Positions 6,579 to 6,743 of a stretch of 6,743 nt of DNA are shown here, piece by piece. Location: NCBI GenBank assembly GCA_964643045.1, contig CAZXSC010000135.1, forward strand, positions 1 through 6,743. Reading direction: 5' to 3'. How positions within the stretch are numbered: the stretch's first letter is position 1; each line of letters starts with the position of its first letter. The notes under the pieces are model-generated. The model made no database searches, was not told the DNA's origin, and saw nothing but the letters and a program-made list of their open reading frames with translations. This stretch comes from TMED23 sp964643045. Lineage in GTDB: Bacteria; Pseudomonadota; Alphaproteobacteria; Rhodospirillales; UBA2165. The position numbers were made by a program, and so were the translations under genes.

Positions 6579-6743
6579 TTAATTAGCCCAAGCGCCTTTT
6601 TCAGCAATCGGAGCCGTCGCTCTGCTTTTCGGCCAAACGACTTCAATTTTTCCTTTTTGCACTTGGGTAAATCCCGTTGGCGTAGAAACGTTTTGTACAC
6701 CATTGAATTTGACATCACCAATAATTGTTTTAAATGTCATCGT
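6579..6743 (-). CDS. C-terminal end of a periplasmic substrate-binding protein (HAAT family, 5' part outside window)
   Basis: The last 54 residues of a protein whose frame is open to the right edge and ends with TAA at 6579-6581. The tail reads GFTQVQKGKIEVVWPKSRAT followed by APIAEKGAWAN. A segment of the form 'Q-x-QKGKIEVVWP-x-x-x-AT' near the end is characteristic of the periplasmic ligand-binding proteins (Peripla_BP_6, LivK/LivJ-like) of HAAT importers, and the position directly upstream of livH fits. It would capture the substrate in the periplasm and deliver it to LivH/LivM. The ligand-binding residues and signal peptide are outside the window, so substrate cannot be judged. Confidence 0.82.
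   Translation of the reverse strand, partial: TMTFKTIIGDVKFNGVQNVSTPTGFTQVQKGKIEVVWPKSRATAPIAEKGAWAN

Overview
The window is a single-strand catabolic and uptake locus from a bacterium. Every gene I can support lies on the minus strand, so it reads from right to left. The protein families, gene order, moderately AT-rich composition and frequent TTG starts suggest an alphaproteobacterium, perhaps a marine lineage with a low to middle GC genome. This placement is an inference from protein flavour only. No rRNA, tRNA, CRISPR array, transposase or phage gene was seen.

Right to left, the first unit is a branched-chain amino acid type (HAAT/Liv) ABC importer. It starts with the C-terminal 54 residues of a periplasmic substrate-binding protein cut by the right edge (6579-6743). 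A strong intrinsic terminator or attenuator follows (6527-6563). Then come the two membrane permeases, LivH-like (5610-6488) and LivM-like (4693-5613), and the two ATPases, LivG-like (3978-4703) and LivF-like (3265-3981). The four genes after the terminator overlap each other by 4, 11 and 4 bases, so they are translationally coupled. Such importers carry branched-chain amino acids, but also amides, urea and aromatic acids.

A 261-base intergenic region follows (3004-3264). It holds a perfect 9+9 inverted repeat lying across a plausible promoter. This drives a Ldh2-family (malate/L-lactate dehydrogenase type) NAD(P)-dependent oxidoreductase (1945-3003). After another 141-148 bases with a probable MarR operator and promoter comes a MarR-family regulator (1269-1796). 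Twenty-one bases further on is the start of an aryl-CoA ligase of the benzoate/2-aminobenzoate-CoA ligase family, which runs off the left edge (1-1247).

Together the genes suggest uptake of a small carboxylic acid, plausibly an aromatic acid such as anthranilate, benzoate or salicylate. It would be activated to its CoA thioester in the cytoplasm, with the MarR protein sensing the acid or its CoA ester. The Ldh2 enzyme is the odd member and has its own regulatory region. I see no clearly novel system. The points worth a second look are the two operator-like palindromes, the A8 tract that could fuse LivM to LivG, the attenuator after the binding-protein gene, and the atypical LivG signature motif.
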